Source: Zygnema cylindricum
Lineage: Eukaryota; Streptophyta; Zygnematophyceae; Zygnematales; Zygnemataceae
NCBI GenBank assembly: GCA_037447655.1
Contig: JBBHKE010001313.1
Location: 128,001-138,663 of the forward strand
Reading direction: 5' to 3'
DNA: 10,663 nt
Shown: piece by piece, positions 6,897 through 10,663 of the stretch
Numbering within the stretch: the first letter of the stretch is position 1
Layout: the number at the start of each line of letters is the position of its first letter
The notes under the pieces: generated by a model
Told to the model about the DNA's origin: nothing
The model's input: the letters and a program-made list of their open reading frames with translations, nothing else
Database searches by the model: none
Position numbers and translations under genes: made by a program

Positions 6897-7819
6897 AATG
6901 ACACTTGTTTACTTAAGTCATAGACTCTATATCCTTTGACATCCTCATCATATCCCACAAAATATTCAGGTTTCCCCTTAGCATCTAGTTCCAGTTTTTC
7001 CCTCCGTGTCAAGATTGTAAACTTGACTACCGAATACTTTCAGGTGGGAAATATGTGGTTTCCTTCCAACCCATCTCTCATAATATGTCATTCCTTTCAC
7101 GGCTGTAGTAAGGAGTCTATGCCCCAAACCTTTTTCCTATCTTCTTGTCAGCCAACATACTTCGTACACTCTCTTAGAGTCTGGTTCAACCTCTCAGCTA
7201 CCTCATTTTTTTCTGGAATTTTCGGTGTAGTTTTCTAATGCTGAACTCCCTCATCCCTCAAGTATTCCTCAAACTGGTTAGAGGTGTATTCTCCCCCATT
7301 ATCACTCTTTTTTCTCTCAATGGGGATTCCGTGCAACTTCTCACTCCAAGCTCTATATTCTTTGAAGTAAGTTGGTGTTTCAGACTTTGTTTTCAAGAAG
7401 TAGACTCTAGAGTATCTAAACCAGCCACGAGTAATTGTCAACATTAACCTCTTCCCTCCGATCGAAGGTACTTTTGCCGGTCCCCAGATGTCTGTGTGGA
7501 CCAGATGTAGTACTTTCTCACCTGTATATGTTGCAGTTTTGGGAAAGGGGAGTTTGTGAGCCTTGCCTTGGGCACAGCCACAACAATCATCCATCATTTT
7601 GTTATCCCCAAATCGAATGCCTACTACTATACCAACCTTCAGCCTATTAAAATGCACATGTCCCAATAGCTTATGCCAAATCATCAAGTTTGGGACACCA
7701 AAAAAGTAAGCATTCTTCTTTTCATTACTCAGGTTAAGCCTAAACATTCCTTCGCTACTGTTATCTGTTGTGAAGTAGACTTCATCCCCATACTTAGTTG
7801 TAAAAACTCCCTTTCTAGT
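6897..7819 (-). pseudogene. copia integrase, broken
   Basis: Integrase inserts the cDNA into the host genome. Seen on the minus strand: the pre-integrase zinc region with WHKLLGHVHF and CCGCAQGKAHKLPF (HHCC type), then the catalytic core VHTDIWGPAKVP (first D at 7490-7492), SDNGGEYTSNQF (second D at 7301-7303) and NEVAERLNQTL (E at 7193-7195). The D-D-E triad is complete, with about 36 residues between the second D and E. Past the core come WVGRKPHISHLKVFGSQVY and KPEYFVGYDEDVKGYRVYDL, the conserved C-terminal copia block. Breaks: an in-frame TAG after GVQH (7235-7237), further stops and frameshifts between 7165 and 7080, another near 7005, and a stop just before 6900. Upstream it runs without a gap from the protease region. 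Confidence 0.93.
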
Positions 7820-8187
7820 GAAGGTATCAAATTCCTTATCACCTAATACTGAGGTAGAGACAAGATTTTTACTCAGCTGATGAATGTAGAGTACATATGA
7901 GAAGGTGAGGTGAGTATAGAAGTGTTACCCTCCGCTTTGACTTTCATATCTACCGAACCCACTAGATCTGTAGTAACTACTCTCCCATCCCTATACTTTA
8001 TCTCTACAGTATGGATCTTTCTAAGCTTGGTAAAGAGGTGCCTATCACGACACATATGCATGGATGTACCTGAATCAATGAACTATCCTTCCTCTAGAGC
8101 TTCGTGAATGACTCCAAGAGCACACTGATGTTTCCGAGGGATCTCCTTCTCCCCCAGATTCTCGTAAAGAAAGAGCTCCCCATCTTC
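7820..8187 (-). pseudogene. copia aspartic protease, broken
   Basis: The protease cleaves the Gag-Pol polyprotein. Seen on the minus strand: FIDSGTSMHMC with the catalytic Asp at 8074-8076, the DSG/DTG active site; then RHLFTKL, VEIKYRDGRVV and LVGSVDMKV, and after a frameshift near 7905 YVLYIHQLSKNLVS, the block that ends copia proteases. It is in the same frame as the last part of gag, as expected for the single copia reading frame. Breaks: in-frame TAG codons right after SSE (8188-8190) and just before FIDSG (8083-8085), plus the frameshift. It leads directly into the pre-integrase region (FTTDNSSEGMFRLN). Confidence 0.9.
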
Positions 8188-9230
8188 CTATTCAGAGGAC
8201 GCGTCCTCCTCGGTCTCTCCTTTCAATTGTGTGACCACAAGTGCCTTCTTCTTCCCTTTGGAGGAACCTCCTCCACAATTCTCTTGAAGCCTCAGCTTTG
8301 CCAGCTTGGTACACTCCCCTATGAAGAGTCCCGATTTTTTGCAGAAATGACTAAGACCCTTTGGGGGCCTCGGTCCTCCAGACTGATCTCTCTCTCCTTT
8401 GAAGCTGTTGTACGACTTCCTCCAATCCTTCCCCCTCCGGTCCGTTCCGGCAGCTAGAGCTTGAACGCTCATACCTCCTCTCCGAATCTCAACAATGTTC
8501 TCCTACAGAAGTATCATCCGGATCAGTGTGTTCCACTTCTAAGAACTGTTATCAATTTCGTGCATTCGGTACACTATGTTATCATATTCATTAAGCAGCT
8601 CCATGATGAGGGTGTTGATTTTCATCTTTATTGTACCTGTCCAACTGACACTCTCCATCTCGATATAGAAACAAGAGAGATCATTACAATAGTCTAACAT
8701 TTTTCCCCCTTTGTAAGTGTAATCCCCTAACCTTTGCTCGGCCAGCTAGAGCTCCTAAATGGTACCAGCTCTATAAATCTCCACTAAAGTCTCCCACAAC
8801 TCCTCGACTTTGAGAATGTGAAGATGGGAGGTCGCCAGAGCTTGAGTAAGGTGCCTCATAATGAAATGTGTGGCAGCCATGTTTGTGTATTCCCACGTTT
8901 GAATATCGTTTTCCTCAGTCTTTACACCCGCCACTACGGGTGCCGTGGCAATTGGAGTGAGAAGTGTCTCCTTCTTTTTCCCTTTATCGGACACTCAACT
9001 CCCCATCGTCTGCCTCCTCCGTTGGGGTAGGTGACGCTACAGAAAACCTCACTCCATTAAACCCTGGTGGGATTCTGTGAGATGGGTGTTTCACTTGCTC
9101 ACTAACAATACCCCAGTATCGTTTTTCACACAAATCCTGTCATCATGGCTTCCCAATAAATAAACCCAGATCCGTTGAAGATGGGCACCCTAGAGGGTAG
9201 GCCCATAACCTGCAATTTTGTGTCCCCCAT
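8188..9230 (-). pseudogene. copia gag (capsid and zinc-knuckle region), broken
   Basis: Gag builds the virus-like particle and packages RNA. The best start is the ATG at 9228-9230, followed by MGDTKLQVMG and the conserved opening VPIFNGSGFIYWEAMMTGFV; a TGA at 9126-9128 then ends this frame. The reading continues in a second frame as EKRYWGIVSEQVKHP to about 8990, then in a third as TWEYTNMAATHFIMRHLTQA, VEELWETLVEIY, ELLNEYDNIVYRM and onward. Four in-frame stops lie between 8757 and 8490. The zinc knuckle (8311-8343) reads CKKSGLFIGEC: it is three residues shorter than the usual CX2CX4HX4C and lacks the second Cys and the His, so it should not bind zinc. Spacing from the candidate primer binding site to the ATG is about 65 nt, normal for copia. 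Confidence 0.9.
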
Positions 9231-9292
9231 CGAGGTACTGCATTTAAGTAGCCTCTAGAGAGTTTTTGACTAACTCACTTTAAACTTGGACC

Positions 9293-9304
9293 ACTGCTAC
9301 CCAA
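9293..9304 (-). other. Candidate decayed primer binding site
   Basis: On the minus strand TTGGGTAGCAGT resembles the usual plant copia primer site for initiator Met-tRNA (TGGTATCAGAGC) if one extra G and a few substitutions are allowed. Its position, about 65 nt before the gag ATG, is right. The match is imperfect and no CA-ending LTR abuts it, so this is tentative. Confidence 0.35.
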
Positions 9305-9622
9305 GGAGGCAAATAGACAATCTAAATGTACCCTTGTGTGGTCTCGACTCCCTTGAGTCCAGGAGAAATAGAATTATTGAAAATGCCCAACCAGGCGATT
9401 AATTATCAAGTGGCAAAGATGCAATATTAATACAAGCTCTCTGAAGAGAGGCGGCTACCACCTAAGTTCCCTAAGTCCTAAACCTCTCTCATAACCCATA
9501 TGTATTGAAGTACGAACCAATTAGATGATTGTAAAGTAGAGAAAGGTAGTATGGCCCATGTCCTTTCTGTACGGCCTGTGTATAATAAGGCTATTGAGTG
9601 GACGTTTGTCTCCTTAAAGAGC
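9305..9622 (-). repeat. Partial 5' LTR of the copia element
   Basis: It lies directly upstream of gag in the element's direction. It contains the 72-bp block shared with the 3' side (9551-9622), an AT-rich TTGTATTAATATTGCATC stretch, and a small hairpin CTCTCTGAAGAGAG (9437-9450), all plausible R/U5-type features. The U3 start TGTTGAAATC found at the 3' LTR (3676) has no visible counterpart above 9622, so the 5' LTR appears truncated or rearranged. The part between 9305 and 9550 has no match near the 3' LTR either. Confidence 0.5.
9551..9622. repeat. 72-bp segment shared with 3012-3083
   Basis: Second copy of the block described at 3012-3083, in the same orientation. Both share TCTGTACGGC followed by TTGTGTA or CTGTGTA, and ATTGAGTGGA. 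They differ at about 8 or 9 positions, nearly all transitions, and the match ends abruptly at both sides. Confidence 0.65.
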
Positions 9623-10299
9623 CATGGTAACTGCCTGCTGCTAATTGTATGTATGGATTGATTCTGGTATGGCGGCGGGTATGGCAAGCGGTTTGTGTCA
9701 CATCGTGCTAGAGCCGTATTGTGTGGATATTAAATTGTCCACATGTAATCAGGGGCGACCAATCCCAATATGCTTGAAAGGAGGTGGTTGTCGATATTGT
9801 TCATTTTGGACCAATTTAGAATAAGAGTTTTCTTTAATACATCAAAACATTAACGCTAATACTGGTCACAAGCCGAAGAGACAAATGGGAGTGCAGCCAT
9901 TTTAGAGTTAACACACATATAAACATGAATTAAGTGCAATAAAACAAAGCATCGCGACAGTATTAACGCAAAGAGCCCTTATTAAGGTATAGTATCGAGA
10001 TAAAACGGACAAGCGACCAACTTTTTTTACAACAAGCGTTGCGTAAACATTACAACCGTACAAATCACTCATCTTACAGCTGGACAAAAAATGTACGCTT
10101 TACGGCGTAGCGCCGACGCTTAACCGCGATAAAATAGTATGACATGCACGTGTGAATCTTTTACGTGACGGCGCAGGATTTCATAAAAAAATTGTACGGG
10201 TACTTATATTAATGTAAACATGTTTGCGACCGACATTTATTTTTTCAAATACCCAATTTATAATTATTAAATAGTTAGAATGTATGTTTTTTTTCGAAA
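9623..10299. other. Unassigned internal sequence of the large CACTA-like element
   Basis: No open frame with recognisable content. There is a GGCG-TAG-CGCC hairpin (10104-10114), scattered AACGCTAA and GCGT motifs like those of the nearby terminus, and a CpG- and GTAC-containing stretch at 9950-10160. This is best read as the right-hand body of the CACTA-like element, beyond the copia insertion. I see no gene here. Confidence 0.4.
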
Positions 10300-10387
10300 T
10301 TTTAAAATTCTTAATTAGCGTAAACCACTATAATTTTTCATACACGCTAAAGAAACTTCTACGCTAATAGCGATTGGCTGTGTAGTG
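10300..10387 (+). repeat. Right terminal inverted repeat of the large CACTA-like element
   Basis: It contains CTTAATTAGCGTAAACCA, ACACGCTAAAG and ACGCTAATAGCGATTGG, then ends CTGTGTAGTG. Motif order and spacing match copy 1 (roughly 95-172), including the CGCTAATAGCG palindrome 15 bp from the end. Confidence 0.65.
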
Positions 10388-10511
10388 ATACACTGGTGTA
10401 GACATTGAATCGGTGCCGGTGTTACTAACAATAATTTGGCGCCACTATATTTGACCCTCGAACCTAAAAAATAAGGGAATTGCTAATCGCAGAGACGATT
10501 TTTGCTGCGCG

Positions 10512-10663
10512 CAGGTACACCGTGAATCGCTATTAGCGTACATGACGCTAATTGGGGTACCCCTTTTTTTGGGGCAAATTCTCAAATAGAATAAAGTACG
10601 CTAAATGTTTTTGCACGTTATTTGAGGTACCCCGCTCAATGCGGTTCATAACTGTAATTTAGT
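10512..10663 (+). repeat. Left end of a third CACTA-like copy
   Basis: CAGGTACACCGTGAATCGCT followed by ATTAGCGTACATGACGCTAA is the reverse complement of the copy 1 end, with a one-base insertion in the terminal CACTACACC. The homology continues inward (ACGCTAATT, a T run, AAATAGAATAAA), matching the inverse of 60-120. Only the first 150 bp lie in the window. It is separated from the right end at 10387 by about 124 bp of unassigned sequence. Confidence 0.6.

Larger units (their letters stand above)
1682..10386. mobile_element. Large CACTA-like element carrying nested retrotransposons
   Basis: Seen: the left end (from 1682, ACTACACCGTGAATCACTAT) and the right end (to 10386, reverse complement ACTACACAGCCAATCGCTAT) are inverted and agree at most of the first 20 or so positions. 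The right subterminal sequence matches copy 1 (41-172) closely. A possible 3-bp target duplication GAT sits at 1679-1681 and 10387-10389; 3 bp is the CACTA target length, but so short a match is weak evidence. If the canonical C of CACTA is counted instead, the 3-mers are GGA and ATA and do not match. Inference: the two ends bound one insertion of about 8.7 kb, of which the copia element, its own insertion and other pieces make up most, leaving roughly 2 kb of original element. No transposase can be read, so this would be a non-autonomous copy. The alternative is two unrelated end fragments. Confidence 0.42.

Noticed and set aside
6080-8457. Plus-strand open frames across the copia region
   Set aside because: They are antisense shadows of the minus-strand copia polyprotein, which carries all recognised motifs.
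10430-10445. E2F-like site TTTGGCGC
   Set aside because: An isolated 8-mer with no gene nearby; expected by chance.
1-10663. CRISPR array, rRNA, operon or prophage
   Set aside because: No regularly spaced identical repeats, rRNA-like sequence or bacterial gene clustering is present.

Overview
The window looks like repeat-rich nuclear DNA from a eukaryote, most likely a plant. It holds a decayed Ty1/copia retrotransposon of plant type, ends resembling plant CACTA (EnSpm) transposons, and a short hAT-like non-autonomous element. There is no bacterial gene organisation, no rRNA, no intact tRNA, no CRISPR array and no intact host gene. The plant assignment rests only on the element families, so it is moderate.

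Layout. 41-172 is the right end of a CACTA-like element. 168-1284 is a 1.1-kb segment bounded by a 20/21-bp inverted repeat, with dense CCGATA/TATCGG motifs just inside both ends (hAT-like, non-autonomous). 1285-1681 is unassigned. About 1682 to 10386 can be read as one large CACTA-like element. Its left end is at 1681-1712 and its right end, with the same subterminal sequence as 41-172, is at 10300-10387. Nearly everything between the ends is later insertion. A third end of the family, in the opposite orientation, starts near 10512.

Inside the large element are: a diverged ~300-bp direct duplication rich in GCCAA/TTGGC near-palindromes (1800-2345); an isolated copia RT/RNase H hinge fragment (2450-2716); an AT-rich stretch (2717-3011); and a copia element on the minus strand from about 9622 down to 3012. 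Read in its own direction, that copia has a partial 5' LTR, a candidate primer binding site (9293-9304), gag (9230-8188), protease, integrase, an acidic linker, reverse transcriptase, RNase H ending at 3690, a polypurine tract (3677-3689) and a 3' LTR starting at 3676 with TGTTGAAATC.

The copia polyprotein is dead. It carries several frameshifts and many in-frame stops, and RNase H is split by a 1.2-kb insertion (4197-5411) unlike copia in composition. Even so, the protease DSG, the integrase D-D-E, the reverse transcriptase D and YVDD, and the RNase H acidic residues can all still be read. The 3' LTR seems to carry a tRNA-derived, SINE-like piece with a perfect Pol III B box.

No novel defence, metabolic or regulatory system is visible. 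The parts I could not assign to a known family are the GTAC-rich 4197-5411 insertion, the CCGATA element, and the internal duplication of the CACTA-like element.
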